Positions 53,194 through 62,389 of a stretch of 64,000 nt of DNA are shown here, one piece after another. The notes below the pieces were generated by a model that saw only the letters and a program-made list of their open reading frames with translations, did no database searches and had not been told where the DNA came from. Location of the stretch: assembly GCF_009876115.1 (NCBI RefSeq), contig NZ_WWSY01000011.1:13738-77737 (forward strand). The letters are read 5' to 3'. Positions within the stretch are counted from its first letter, which is position 1; the number at the start of each line of letters is the position of its first letter. The position numbers and the translations under genes are program-made. Source of the stretch: Collinsella aerofaciens. Its GTDB lineage: Bacteria > Actinomycetota > Coriobacteriia > Coriobacteriales > Coriobacteriaceae.

Positions 53194-54054
53194 CTAGTGG
53201 ATGGGCTGGTAGCGGGGGCAGTAGCTGATGGCGATGGCATCGACGCCTACGTGGGTGGCGATGGTGCAGCCGATGGGGCCAGTGCCGGCGTCTACGTAGT
53301 CCTGGCCCGCGAGCGCCTCGTTGACAAGTTCCTGCTCCTCGGCGGCGCCGGTCGTGAGAACGCGCACGCTTGAGCCCGGGTGCTCGTCCAAAAACGCGAG
53401 GCAATCTGCCATGGTGTTGGCGACGATGCGCTTGGCGCCGCGGCCCTTTTTGATTGCCTTGATCTCGCCTGATTTCCACTCCGGCGAAACGGCCAGGCGA
53501 ATGTTGAGCATCTGTGTCAGCTGGCCGGCGAGCTTGGGGGCGCGGCCGTTTTTGACCAGGTTCTCGAGCGTGCGGGGAATCAGCAGCAGGTGGGCGTCGG
53601 GCAGCGTCGCGCGGATCTGCGCCTCGGTCTCGTCCAAGCTGCGGCCGTCCTCGCGCATGGCAAGCGCGTACTCCACCAGCAGGCCCTCGGCGCCCGAGCC
53701 GGTGCGCGAATCGATGCAGCGCACGTCGAGCTCGTGGGTCTCGGCGACCAGGCATGCGTTGGAATAGCAGGCGGACCACTCGCTGCACAGCGAGATAAAG
53801 ATCGCGCTGTCGTGGCCATCGGCGCGTACGCGGTCAAACAGCGCCTTGAACTCGCCGGCGCTCGGCTGCGAGGTGTGCGGCAGCTGCTCGGAGCCAGCCA
53901 TGCGGGCGACGTATTCCTCGGCGGTAATCTGCACCTGGTCGAGCAGGTCCTCGCCCTCGATAATCACATGCAGCGGAATCACGTAAATGCCGAGCTCTTG
54001 GGCACGGGCGGGGGAGATGTCCGACGTGGAGTCGGTTATGATGGCAAAAGACAT
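53194..54054 (-). CDS. DegV family protein (fatty-acid binding)
   Basis: A 286-aa DegV/FakB-type protein. Signature stretches: IITDSTSDISPARAQELGI, HTSQPSAGEFKALF, FISLCSEWSACYSNA and DAGTGPIGCTIATHVG. The canonical SSxxSGTY loop is altered here (LCSEWSACYS), unlike the copy at 38248, which hints at a different ligand or weaker lipid binding. The ATG at 54054 follows AAGGTG; a longer frame begins at 54111. It is divergent from the HAD phosphatase gene. Confidence 0.88.
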   Translation of the reverse strand: MSFAIITDSTSDISPARAQELGIYVIPLHVIIEGEDLLDQVQITAEEYVARMAGSEQLPHTSQPSAGEFKALFDRVRADGHDSAIFISLCSEWSACYSNACLVAETHELDVRCIDSRTGSGAEGLLVEYALAMREDGRSLDETEAQIRATLPDAHLLLIPRTLENLVKNGRAPKLAGQLTQMLNIRLAVSPEWKSGEIKAIKKGRGAKRIVANTMADCLAFLDEHPGSSVRVLTTGAAEEQELVNEALAGQDYVDAGTGPIGCTIATHVGVDAIAISYCPRYQPIH

Positions 54055-54210
54055 AATTGCACCTTTCGTTGGGGCGCTTGCGCGCCGCCTTCTGAGAGCA
54101 AAGTGCGACAAGTATAGTGGAGTCGTTCCACATTACTAGGTTCAATTGTTGAATAGTCAACAGTTTGAAGTGTCGGTGTGGAAATCATCAACTGGGGAAG
54201 AGGAATGCCG

Positions 54211-54873
54211 ATGGAGGCGTTGGAGATAGGCAGACGGCCGGTCGTGCTGTTCGATTTTGACGGCACGGTGGCCGATACGGGCCGGGCGGTGATGACCTCG
54301 ACGCGCAAGACGCTGGCTGCGCGCGGGTTTTCGGAGGCGCAGATGGGTGATCTGCGCCGCATGATCGGGCCGCCCCTGTGGAAGAGCTTTCACGACTTTT
54401 ACGGCTTTTCCCGCGAGGAGTCGCTTGTGGTGGCCGATGAGTACCGCGCCTTTTTTGATGAACTGGGACCGGAGGAGTATCCCGTGTTCAATGGGGTCCC
54501 CGAGCTGCTGGATGGGTTGGTCGCCCAAGGCAAACGTATGGCCGTGGCGACGTCGCGCATGGAGGCCAAGTGCATCGACATGGTGCGTGAGCTCGGGCTC
54601 TCTCAGTTTGAGGCGGTGATTGGCATGAATCCGCCGCAGGGACGCGAGACCAAGGCCGATTCGGTCCGCGATGCCCTGGCGGCGCTCGGCGCGACGGCCG
54701 ACGATGCCGTGATGATCGGCGATCGCTTTAACGATGTGGAGGGCGCGCACGCAATGGGCGTGCCGTGCATCGGCATCTATTCGGGCGCGGCGGCGCCGGG
54801 CGAGCACGAGGCGGCGGGTGCCGATGCGGTGGTGCACTCGGTGGCCGAGCTTGCTAAACTTTTCGCTATCTAA
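54211..54873 (+). CDS. HAD-superfamily phosphatase (phosphoglycolate phosphatase-like)
   Basis: A 220-aa hydrolase of the Gph/PgmB branch. Motif I is FDFDGTVADT with the nucleophile Asp, motif II is AVATSRME, motif III Lys lies in GRETKADS and motif IV is MIGDRFNDVEGA. A helical cap domain lies between motifs I and II. ATG 54211 has GAGG seven bases upstream; ATG 54205 is an alternative. The M20 peptidase gene follows 54 bases later. Substrate cannot be told from sequence; phosphoglycolate and other small sugar phosphates are usual. Confidence 0.9.
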   Translation: MEALEIGRRPVVLFDFDGTVADTGRAVMTSTRKTLAARGFSEAQMGDLRRMIGPPLWKSFHDFYGFSREESLVVADEYRAFFDELGPEEYPVFNGVPELLDGLVAQGKRMAVATSRMEAKCIDMVRELGLSQFEAVIGMNPPQGRETKADSVRDALAALGATADDAVMIGDRFNDVEGAHAMGVPCIGIYSGAAAPGEHEAAGADAVVHSVAELAKLFAI

Positions 54874-54927
54874 TGACGTAATGTGAGGGGCGAGCGCGCT
54901 CGCCGCTCATTGGTAAGGAGGTCGTCC

Positions 54928-56364
54928 ATGAATCAGGTGGAGCAGAGCGTCGCTGAGTATGTCGACGAGGTCTGGGAGGATGTCGTCGCTGATATCGAGC
55001 AGCTGGTGAGTTATCCTTCCGTGGCAGTTTCTGCCGATGCGGAGCCCGGCGCGCCGTTTGGCCGCCCGGTCCGTGACGCGCTCGATTGCGCGCTCGGCAT
55101 TGCGCAGAAGCTCGGCTATCAGACGAGCGACGACGAGGGCTATGTGGGAATCGCCGATATCCCAGGCCGCGGCGACAAGCAGCTCGCGACTATCTGCCAC
55201 GTGGACGTGGTTCCCGCCGGCCCTGGCTGGAACACCGATCCGTTCGCGATGGAGCGTCGCGAGGGCTGGTTGCTCGGTCGCGGCGTGATCGACGACAAGG
55301 GCCCGGCAGTGCTGTCGCTTTATGCCGGCGCGTACCTGTTCAAGCACGGCATTGTTCCGCGCTACACCTTCCGCGCGCTGCTGGGCTGCGATGAGGAAGT
55401 GGGCATGTCCGACGTTCACCATTATCTGGAGAACCACGCAGACCCCGACTTTTTGTTTACGCCCGATGCCGAGTTCCCGGTCTGCAATGCCGAGAAGGGC
55501 CAGTTTGGGGCGACGTTCGTGAGTCCCAAGATCGACGGCGGGCGCATCGTGTCGTGGAGCGGCGCCGAGGCGAGCAATGCCATTCCGTCGCAGTCCATCT
55601 GCGAGCTCGCGATTGCCGCCGATGAGCTGCCGGCGCCGGTCGAGAATGCTGACCGCCTGGAGATCACGGCTCTCGACAATGGTCATGTGCAGATTTTCGC
55701 CCACGGTATTGGCGGTCACGCCTCGATGCCCGAGGGGACGATCAATGCCGTCGGCCTGATCGTGTCGTATCTGCGCGAGGCCGAGGACGCGTTTGGTGCC
55801 CGCGGCGAACGCCTGCTGACGCCTGCCGAGCACGAGTTTGTCAAGTTTTTGGCCTTTGTGCATGCGGACGCCTATGGTCGCGGCCTGGGTATCGACGCGA
55901 CGAGCCCGGCGTTTGGCCCGCTCACCTGCAACCCCGGCGTCATCCGCGTGGTGGATGGCCATATCGAGCAGGTCATCGACGTGCGTTTCCCTGATAGCAC
56001 GAGCGCCGATACCATCCGCGAGCAGCTCGAGCCGCTCGTGGGGCGCTTTGACGTGACGTGTCGCCTGGGTCATGCAAAGGTGCCGTTCTCGGTGTCTGCC
56101 GACGATCCGGCCGTGAAGGCGCTTATCAATACCTATAACGAGTTTACGGGCAAGCACGCCGAGCCTTTTGCCATGGGCGGCGGCACGTACGCGCGCAACT
56201 TTGCCCGCGCCGTGTCGTTTGGCCCCGAGGAGACCGGCCTGGAGCTGCCCACATGGGGCGGCCAGATGCACGGTCCCAACGAGTGCGCCAACGAAGAGCA
56301 GCTCAAGCAAGCACTCAAGATCTATATTGTTGCGATCCTCCGTTTGAATGAATTAGAGCTTTAG
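54928..56364 (+). CDS. M20 family dipeptidase (PepV/Sapep-type)
   Basis: A 478-aa zinc metallopeptidase. Metal ligands and catalytic residues appear as ICHVDVVPAG (His, Asp), GRGVIDDKGPA (Asp), CDEEVGMSD (catalytic Glu pair), PDAEFPV (Asp) and QMHGPNE (His). The large central lid domain is typical of PepV/Sapep dipeptidases, which are cytoplasmic. AAGGAGGT lies six bases before ATG 54928. Together with the C69 enzyme at 25821 it suggests growth on imported peptides. Confidence 0.93.
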   Translation: MNQVEQSVAEYVDEVWEDVVADIEQLVSYPSVAVSADAEPGAPFGRPVRDALDCALGIAQKLGYQTSDDEGYVGIADIPGRGDKQLATICHVDVVPAGPGWNTDPFAMERREGWLLGRGVIDDKGPAVLSLYAGAYLFKHGIVPRYTFRALLGCDEEVGMSDVHHYLENHADPDFLFTPDAEFPVCNAEKGQFGATFVSPKIDGGRIVSWSGAEASNAIPSQSICELAIAADELPAPVENADRLEITALDNGHVQIFAHGIGGHASMPEGTINAVGLIVSYLREAEDAFGARGERLLTPAEHEFVKFLAFVHADAYGRGLGIDATSPAFGPLTCNPGVIRVVDGHIEQVIDVRFPDSTSADTIREQLEPLVGRFDVTCRLGHAKVPFSVSADDPAVKALINTYNEFTGKHAEPFAMGGGTYARNFARAVSFGPEETGLELPTWGGQMHGPNECANEEQLKQALKIYIVAILRLNELEL

Positions 56365-56387
56365 GGTTTCGCGGTTTCCCAATCTAA

Positions 56388-56452
56388 GTTGCGGTGGAAT
56401 AGTTCCTAGAATGGGCCATTTGATGGCCAAGCAGGAACTGTTTCACCGCAAC
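56388..56452. repeat. Palindromic structured repeat, family TTGCGGTG, copy 3
   Basis: GTTGCGGTGGAATAGTTCCT pairs with AGGAACTGTTTCACCGCAAC (two G-U pairs when read as RNA). GGCC/GGCC forms the apical hairpin. It lies between the dipeptidase gene and pstS. Confidence 0.85.
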
Positions 56453-56657
56453 TTTGTTTTTATTGGTGTAAAAGGTGCGCCATGTTCGGCGCTGGATTGT
56501 TATCCGTTTGTAAAGGCTGGGCCGCGCTTGCGGTAAGGGTCTATCAAATGGCCGTAAGAAACCGCAGATAAGGCGGTCGTCGCCCGATCGAGGCCGTATC
56601 TTTCCAAACAGCAAAGCGGGCAGGGTGCCCGCGAGTCGCATGTATGAAAGGAAGATC

Positions 56658-57596
56658 ATGCTCGATCAGGCTTATTCTCGTCGTCAGTTCCTCGGCCTCG
56701 CTGGTGGTCTTGCCAGCATCGTCGGCCTCGGCCTCGTTGGCTGCGGTGGCGCAGGCGCTTCCAACGCCGCCGACAAGGGTAGCGCCGCTGCTGCCGAGTC
56801 CGTCTCCGGCGAGGTGACCTACGACGGTGCCTCCTCGTTCCAGGCTCTCGTCGAGGCTGCTGCCGAGAAGTTCATGGATGCCAACCCCGACGTCTCCGTC
56901 TCCGGCTCGGGCAACGGTTCGGGCAAGGGCCTGACCGCTGTCGCCGCCGGCACCGTCACCATCGGTAACTCCGACGTCTTCGCCGAGACCAAGCTCGAGG
57001 CCGACCAGGTCAAGAACCTCGTCGACCACGAGGTCGCCGTCGTGGGCATGGGCCCCGTCGTCTCCAAAAACGTGACGGTCGACGACCTGTCCCTCGAGCA
57101 GCTCAAGGGCATCTTCTCTGGCCAGATCACCAACTGGAAGGAGGTCGGCGGCGACGACGCCACCATCGTCGTCCTCAACCGCAAGGCCGGCTCCGGCACC
57201 CGCGCCACCTTCGAGGCCGCCGTCTTTGGCGACGAGGCCGTCGACTTTAAGGGCGACGCCGAGCTCGACAAGTCCGGCGACGTCCAGACTCAGATGGGCA
57301 GCACCGATAACGCCATCTCCTACCTCGACTTCTCGCACTTCGATGACTCCAAGTTCAACGCCATCAAGGTCGAGGGCGTGGAGCCCAAGAGCGCAAACGT
57401 CACCGACGATTCCTTTAAGATTTGGGCTACCGAGCACATGTACTGCGCGAAGGACGCCGACGAGGCCACCAAGGCCTTCCTGGAGTTCATGCTTTCCGAC
57501 GACGTCCAGGGCAAGCTCGTCGAGGAGCAGGGCTTCATTCCCGTCTCTGCCATGAAGGTCGTCAAGGACGCCAGCGGCAAGGTCTCCGCTAAATAA
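56658..57596 (+). CDS. pstS: Phosphate ABC transporter substrate-binding lipoprotein PstS
   Basis: A 312-aa periplasmic-type phosphate receptor anchored as a lipoprotein. The signal peptide has both a twin-arginine motif (SRRQFLGLAGG) and a lipobox (LVGC, Cys at about 31), indicating Tat export before lipidation. Phosphate-binding stretches include SGSGNGSGKGLTAV, ITNWKEVGG, RKAGSGTRATFE and STDNAISYLD. The ATG at 56658 follows AAAGGAAG. First gene of pstSCAB; a TTGCGGTG-family repeat lies in its leader region. No clear Pho box was seen. Confidence 0.96.
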   Translation: MLDQAYSRRQFLGLAGGLASIVGLGLVGCGGAGASNAADKGSAAAAESVSGEVTYDGASSFQALVEAAAEKFMDANPDVSVSGSGNGSGKGLTAVAAGTVTIGNSDVFAETKLEADQVKNLVDHEVAVVGMGPVVSKNVTVDDLSLEQLKGIFSGQITNWKEVGGDDATIVVLNRKAGSGTRATFEAAVFGDEAVDFKGDAELDKSGDVQTQMGSTDNAISYLDFSHFDDSKFNAIKVEGVEPKSANVTDDSFKIWATEHMYCAKDADEATKAFLEFMLSDDVQGKLVEEQGFIPVSAMKVVKDASGKVSAK

Positions 57597-57620
57597 GTAA
57601 TCGCCCCGGAAAGGTTTGCA

Positions 57621-58529
57621 ATGGCAAAACAGCTGCCAAAGCGCGACCTTGAGAACGTAGGCCTGGGCGTCACGGGCGCGTGCGTAGCGCTCGTGACGCT
57701 TGTCGTTGCCGCGCTCATCTTTATGGTCGCCCAAAAGGGCCTCTCGGCATTTGTTAAGGACGGCGTTTCGGTCGTCGAGTTCTTCACCGGTACCAAGTGG
57801 GACCTGGCCAACACAGCCGAAAACGGCCTGCCCTATACCGGCGCCCTGCCCCTGATCGTCACCTCGTTTGCGGTCATGGTACTCTCTACGCTCATCGCGC
57901 TGCCCATCGCCATCGGCTCTGCCATTTTTGCGGTCGAGATCCAACCAAAATTTGGCTCCAAGGTCTTTCAGCCGCTTATTGAGCTTTTGACCGGCATTCC
58001 CTCGGTCGTCTTTGGCCTGATCGGCTTTCACGTGGTCGTTGGCCTCATGAAGAGCGTTTTCCACGTGAGCACAGGCCTGGGTATCTTGCCCGGCGCTATC
58101 GTGCTGGCAGTCATGATTCTGCCGACGATGACCACGCTTTCGGTCGATGGCCTGCGCGCCGTGCCCGATAGCTACCGCCAGGGTTCGCTCGCGCTGGGCT
58201 ACACCCGCTGGCAGACCATCTGGCACGTGGTGCTCAAGTCCGCCATGCCCTCGCTCATGACCGCAGTCATCCTTGGCATGACCCGCGCCTTTGGCGAGAC
58301 GCTCGCCGTGCGCATGGTCATTGGCGGCATCGAGGCCATGCCGACGTCGCTGCTGTCGCCGGCGTCTACCATCACCACCACGCTCACCACGTCCATGGCG
58401 GTCTATGCCGAGGGCTCGGCCCAGGACGACATCCTGTGGGCGCTCGGCCTGCTGCTGATGGGCATGAGCCTCATCTTTATCCTGATCATCCATCTCATTG
58501 GCCGCAAGGGGGCGAAGGCTCGTGGCTAG
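57621..58529 (+). CDS. pstC: Phosphate ABC transporter permease PstC
   Basis: A 302-aa inner-membrane permease with six hydrophobic segments, partner of PstA. Family stretches: LPLIVTSFAVMVLSTLIALP, PSVVFGLIGFHVVVGLM, GALAVMI-type LPTMTTLSVDGLRAVP and the EAA loop SYRQGSLALGYTRWQTIWHVV, which contacts PstB. GGAAAGG lies six bases before the ATG, and the stop is overlapped by the pstA start. It lies 24 bases after pstS. Confidence 0.96.
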   Translation: MAKQLPKRDLENVGLGVTGACVALVTLVVAALIFMVAQKGLSAFVKDGVSVVEFFTGTKWDLANTAENGLPYTGALPLIVTSFAVMVLSTLIALPIAIGSAIFAVEIQPKFGSKVFQPLIELLTGIPSVVFGLIGFHVVVGLMKSVFHVSTGLGILPGAIVLAVMILPTMTTLSVDGLRAVPDSYRQGSLALGYTRWQTIWHVVLKSAMPSLMTAVILGMTRAFGETLAVRMVIGGIEAMPTSLLSPASTITTTLTTSMAVYAEGSAQDDILWALGLLLMGMSLIFILIIHLIGRKGAKARG

Positions 58530-59448
58530 CACGCGCATCCATATCGACGAGGCGAGACTCGGGCGTGTCCAAAGGCAAGACCGTATCGCCACGGGCGTGC
58601 TGACGGCGATTGTCGCCATCGTCATGCTTATCGTCGTCTCCATGGTGGCCTACATCCTGTTCGAGGGTATTTCGACGCTGTTCCAGCCGGGCTTTCTCAC
58701 GCAGCCCGCACGCGCCAACGGAACGCAGGGCGGCGTGCTCTACCAGCTGTTCGACTCGTTCTATCTGCTGCTGATTACCCTGATCATCTCGGTGCCCATC
58801 AGCCTGGGCGGCGCGGTCTTCCTAGTTGAATACGCGCCCGACGGTCCCATTCGCGACATCGCCTCGACCGCCATCGAGACGTTGTCTTCGCTGCCCTCCA
58901 TCGTCGTCGGCATGTTCGGCTTTCTGGTGTTCTCGGTGCAGCTGGGCTGGAAGTACTCCATCATCTCCGGCGCCGTCGCGCTCACCATGTTCAACATCCC
59001 CATCCTGGTGCGCGTGATTCAGCAGGCGCTCGAGGACGTGCCGCAGGCCCAGCGCGATGCGTGCCTGGCCATGGGCCTCACTCGCTGGGAGGCCACACTG
59101 CACATCCTGATTCCCGAGGCCATGCCCGCCATCGTGACCGGCATCGTGCTTTCGGCCGGCCGCGTGTTTGGCGAGGCCGCGGCGCTGCTCTTTACCTCGG
59201 GCATGAGCTCGCCGGTCCGCCTCAACTTCTTGAGCTTTAACCTGTCGAGCCCCACCTGCGCCTGGAACGTGTTCCGTCCCGGCGAGTCGCTGGCCGTGCA
59301 CATCTACAAGATCTATGGCGAGGGCAGCCCCGAGGCCCAGCAGATCGTCTGGGGCACCGCGGCACTGCTGATGATTTGCGTGCTGCTGTTTAACGTAGTC
59401 GCCCGTATCGTGGGCAAGCAACTGGCAAGGAAGATGACGGCCGAATGA
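58522..59448 (+). CDS. pstA: Phosphate ABC transporter permease PstA
   Basis: A 308-aa permease with six membrane segments. Translation most likely starts at the GTG at 58522, which overlaps the pstC stop by eight bases and has AAGG upstream; the longer frame from 58498 would overlap more. The EAA loop is present (AQRDACLAMGLTRWEATLHIL), as is SLPSIVVGMFGFLVF. The stop overlaps pstB in ATGA, so pstC, pstA and pstB are translationally coupled. Confidence 0.95.
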   Translation: MASTRIHIDEARLGRVQRQDRIATGVLTAIVAIVMLIVVSMVAYILFEGISTLFQPGFLTQPARANGTQGGVLYQLFDSFYLLLITLIISVPISLGGAVFLVEYAPDGPIRDIASTAIETLSSLPSIVVGMFGFLVFSVQLGWKYSIISGAVALTMFNIPILVRVIQQALEDVPQAQRDACLAMGLTRWEATLHILIPEAMPAIVTGIVLSAGRVFGEAAALLFTSGMSSPVRLNFLSFNLSSPTCAWNVFRPGESLAVHIYKIYGEGSPEAQQIVWGTAALLMICVLLFNVVARIVGKQLARKMTAE

Positions 59449-60320
59449 GCGATATGAATGCAACGCCCGCAACCGAGGCGGCCACGTCCGACACCCCCCA
59501 GGACTTTCTGTCGAGCGTGGGGGAGAGCGAGAGGCGCGTGCGCGTGAGCGGCAAGGCCGTGAGCGACGAGGTCGTGCTCTCCGCCAAGGACGTCAACGTG
59601 TACTATGGCGACCACCATGCGCTGCACAATACGTCGCTCGACTTCCACAAGGGTGAGATCACGGCGCTCATCGGGCCTTCGGGCTGCGGCAAGTCGACCT
59701 TCTTGCGTAGCCTCAACCTGATGAATCGCGAGATTCGCCGCTGTCGCGTGGAGGGCGAGATCAACTACCGCGGGCGCAACGTGAACACCAAGACCGAGAA
59801 CACGTACGAGCTGCGTCGCTCCATCGGCATGGTGTTCCAGCAGCCAAACCCCTTCCGCAAGTCCATTCGCGACAACATCACCTTTGCGCCCAAGCGCCAC
59901 GGCATCACCGACCGTGACGAGCTCGACCGCATGGTCGAGGAAAGTCTGCGCGGTGCCGCGCTGTGGGACGAGGTCAAAGACAAGCTCGACAAGAGCGCCT
60001 ACGCGCTTTCGGGCGGTCAGCAGCAGCGTCTGTGCATTGCGCGCACGCTGGCGCTCAACCCCGACGTAATCCTGTTTGACGAGCCCTGCTCGGCGCTCGA
60101 CCCCATCTCGACGCTGGCGATCGAGGACCTCATGTCGTCGATCGTGGCCGACCGCGCCATCGTCATCGTGACGCACAACATGGAGCAGGCGTCGCGCGTG
60201 TCCAACCGCACGGCGTTTTTCTACATGGGCGATATGGTCGAGTACGACGAGACCGACGAGATTTTCCAACGGCCCAAGGATAAGCGGCTGAATGATTACC
60301 TCACCGGCATGTTCTCCTAG
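59445..60320 (+). CDS. pstB: Phosphate ABC transporter ATPase PstB
   Basis: A 291-aa ATPase that drives phosphate import. Walker A GPSGCGKST, Q-loop FQQPNPF, signature LSGGQQQR, Walker B VILFDEP and switch His in VIVTHNM are intact. An N-terminal extension of ~40 Ser/Glu/Arg-rich residues precedes the family core and is unusual. Its start overlaps the pstA stop by four bases. phoU, which often closes this operon, is absent here; a terminator follows instead. Confidence 0.96.
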   Translation: MSDMNATPATEAATSDTPQDFLSSVGESERRVRVSGKAVSDEVVLSAKDVNVYYGDHHALHNTSLDFHKGEITALIGPSGCGKSTFLRSLNLMNREIRRCRVEGEINYRGRNVNTKTENTYELRRSIGMVFQQPNPFRKSIRDNITFAPKRHGITDRDELDRMVEESLRGAALWDEVKDKLDKSAYALSGGQQQRLCIARTLALNPDVILFDEPCSALDPISTLAIEDLMSSIVADRAIVIVTHNMEQASRVSNRTAFFYMGDMVEYDETDEIFQRPKDKRLNDYLTGMFS

Positions 60321-60376
60321 TCCGGGACATGCTTGAGGCCCGCGGCGGCCACGGTTGCCGCGGGACTGATTGGAGA

Positions 60377-60416
60377 GGCGGGTCATCTCTTGCGGGAGAT
60401 GGCCCGCCTTTTTGTG
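60377..60416 (+). terminator. Rho-independent terminator after pstB
   Basis: GGCGGGTCATCTC pairs with GAGATGGCCCGCC (one G-U) and is followed by TTTTTG. Confidence 0.9.
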
Positions 60417-60437
60417 TCGTGTGCTGGTGCGCTTGCC

Positions 60438-60479
60438 CAAAACCACCACGAAGGCGCCCGTCCCCTTTGTGGTGGTTTT
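60438..60479 (+). terminator. Second hairpin with T-run before the ABC-F gene
   Basis: AAAACCACCAC pairs with GTGGTGGTTTT across an 18-base loop. It could be a back-up terminator of pst, or an attenuator-like structure in the ABC-F leader; such leaders are known to regulate some ABC-F genes. Confidence 0.5.
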
Positions 60480-60523
60480 CGCTATCATGGAGAACGTTGA
60501 ATTTCTACGAAGGAGCAGGGCAT

Positions 60524-62383
60524 ATGGCGATTCTTTTGGGATGCGATTCCGTCAGCCTAGAGTTTCCCACCAAGCATATTTTCGATAGCGTGACGCTCGG
60601 CGTGGGCGAGGGCGACCGCATTGGTATTGTCGGTAAAAACGGCGACGGCAAGTCGACGCTGCTGAGCGTGCTCGCCGGCACGCTGGAGCCCGATGACGGA
60701 CGCGTGACGCACCGCCGCGGCATCACGATCGGTCTACTCGGCCAAAAGGACCAGCTTGTCGATACCGATACCGTGCATCATGCCGTTGTGGGTGACGCCC
60801 CCGAGTACGAGTGGGCGTCGAGCCCCCGTACGCGCCAGATCCTCGCCGGCCTCATTAGCGATGTGCCCTGGGAGGGCATGGTAGGCGAGCTCTCGGGCGG
60901 TCAGCGCCGCCGCGTGGACCTCGCGCGCCTGCTGATCGGCGACTATGACGTGCTCATGCTCGATGAGCCCACCAACCATCTGGACATGCGCACCATCAAC
61001 TGGCTTGCGCGTCACTTAAAGGCCCGCTGGCAGCGCGGTCAGGGCGCGATGCTCGTGGTCACGCACGATCGCTGGTTCTTGGACGAGGTCTGCACCAGCA
61101 TGTGGGAGGTTCACGACGGCCAGGTCGATCCCTTCGAGGGCGGCTATTCGGCATATATCCTGCAGCGCGTGGAACGCGACCGCATGGCCGCGGTTATCGA
61201 GGAGCGCCGTCGCAACATGGCACGTAAGGAGCTCGCGTGGCTGAGCCGCGGTGCCCAGGCGCGCTCCACCAAGCCCAAGTTTCGCGTGGATGCCGCTCGC
61301 GAGCTGATCGCCGACGTGCCGCCCGTGCGTGACGAGCTGGAGCTCAAGCGCCTGGCCGTGAGCCGCCTGGGCAAGCAGGTTATCGATGTGGTCGACGTGG
61401 ACGCCGGCTATGCGGATACCGATGGCGCGCCCAAGCAGGTGCTCAACGACGTGACCTGGCTCATTGGTGCGGGCGACCGCTATGGTCTTTTGGGCGAGAA
61501 CGGCGCCGGCAAGTCGACTTTGCTCGACGTGATCCAGGGCAAGATCGCGCCCCTGCGCGGCCGCGTGAAGATCGGCCAGACGGTGCGCTTTGGCGTGCTG
61601 TCGCAGCAGCTCGAGGAGCTCGAACCCTACATGGGTGACACGATCCGCGAGGTGCTCAGCCACTATAAGAAGTACTACGTCATCGACGGCAAGGAGACTT
61701 CGCCCGAGAAGCTCTGCGAGCGTCTGGGCTTTACGACGCAGCAGCTCTGGAGCCGCATCGGCGATCTTTCGGGCGGCCAGCGCCGTCGCCTGTCGCTGCT
61801 GCTGACGATCCTGGACGAGCCCAACGTGCTCATCCTGGACGAGCCCGGCAACGATCTGGATACCGACATGCTGGCGATTGTCGAGGACTTGCTGGACGGC
61901 TGGCCCGGCACGCTGATTCTGGTGACGCACGACCGCTTTTTGATGGAGCGCGTGACCGACCAGCAGTGGGCGCTGCTCGACGGCCACCTGACGCATATGC
62001 CCGGCGGCGTCGACCAGTACCTGCGCCTGTGCAACGCTACCGCCGAGGGCGAGCCCGTGGGCGCGCCGAGTGCCAAGACCGGCACGTTCGACACCGGTGC
62101 CGCGGCTGCGACGGCCGATAAGCCCAAGGCGAGCGGTCAGCCCAATGGCCTGTCCAACGCCGAGCGCCAAAAGCTCCGTCGTGAGGTGAGCTCGCTCGAG
62201 CGCAAGATGGAAACGCAGCGCGCTCGCGTGGAGGAGGCCGAGGCCGCCATGGCCCAGGTCGATCCCACCAACTACACGGCGCTGGGTGAGCAGCAGGCAA
62301 AGATCGACGAGGCACACGCCGCCATGGACGAGCTGGAGATGGCGTGGCTCGAGGCGAGCGAAAAGCTCGAGGGCGAGGAGTAG
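60524..62383 (+). CDS. ABC-F family ATP-binding protein
   Basis: A 619-aa soluble protein with two ABC domains and no membrane segment. Domain 1 has GKNGDGKSTLL, LSGGQRRRVDLARLL and LMLDEPTNHLDM. Domain 2 has GENGAGKSTLL, LSGGQRRRLSLLLTI and LILDEPGNDLDTD, the last a variation of the usual DEPTNHLD. The Uup-like C-terminal coiled coil (SLERKMETQRARVEEAEAAM) may bind DNA or ribosome. ABC-F proteins act on the ribosome in translation or antibiotic protection. ATG 60524 follows AAGGAG. The HAD gene begins seven bases later. Confidence 0.93.
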   Translation: MAILLGCDSVSLEFPTKHIFDSVTLGVGEGDRIGIVGKNGDGKSTLLSVLAGTLEPDDGRVTHRRGITIGLLGQKDQLVDTDTVHHAVVGDAPEYEWASSPRTRQILAGLISDVPWEGMVGELSGGQRRRVDLARLLIGDYDVLMLDEPTNHLDMRTINWLARHLKARWQRGQGAMLVVTHDRWFLDEVCTSMWEVHDGQVDPFEGGYSAYILQRVERDRMAAVIEERRRNMARKELAWLSRGAQARSTKPKFRVDAARELIADVPPVRDELELKRLAVSRLGKQVIDVVDVDAGYADTDGAPKQVLNDVTWLIGAGDRYGLLGENGAGKSTLLDVIQGKIAPLRGRVKIGQTVRFGVLSQQLEELEPYMGDTIREVLSHYKKYYVIDGKETSPEKLCERLGFTTQQLWSRIGDLSGGQRRRLSLLLTILDEPNVLILDEPGNDLDTDMLAIVEDLLDGWPGTLILVTHDRFLMERVTDQQWALLDGHLTHMPGGVDQYLRLCNATAEGEPVGAPSAKTGTFDTGAAAATADKPKASGQPNGLSNAERQKLRREVSSLERKMETQRARVEEAEAAMAQVDPTNYTALGEQQAKIDEAHAAMDELEMAWLEASEKLEGEE

Positions 62384-62389
62384 GCGAGA

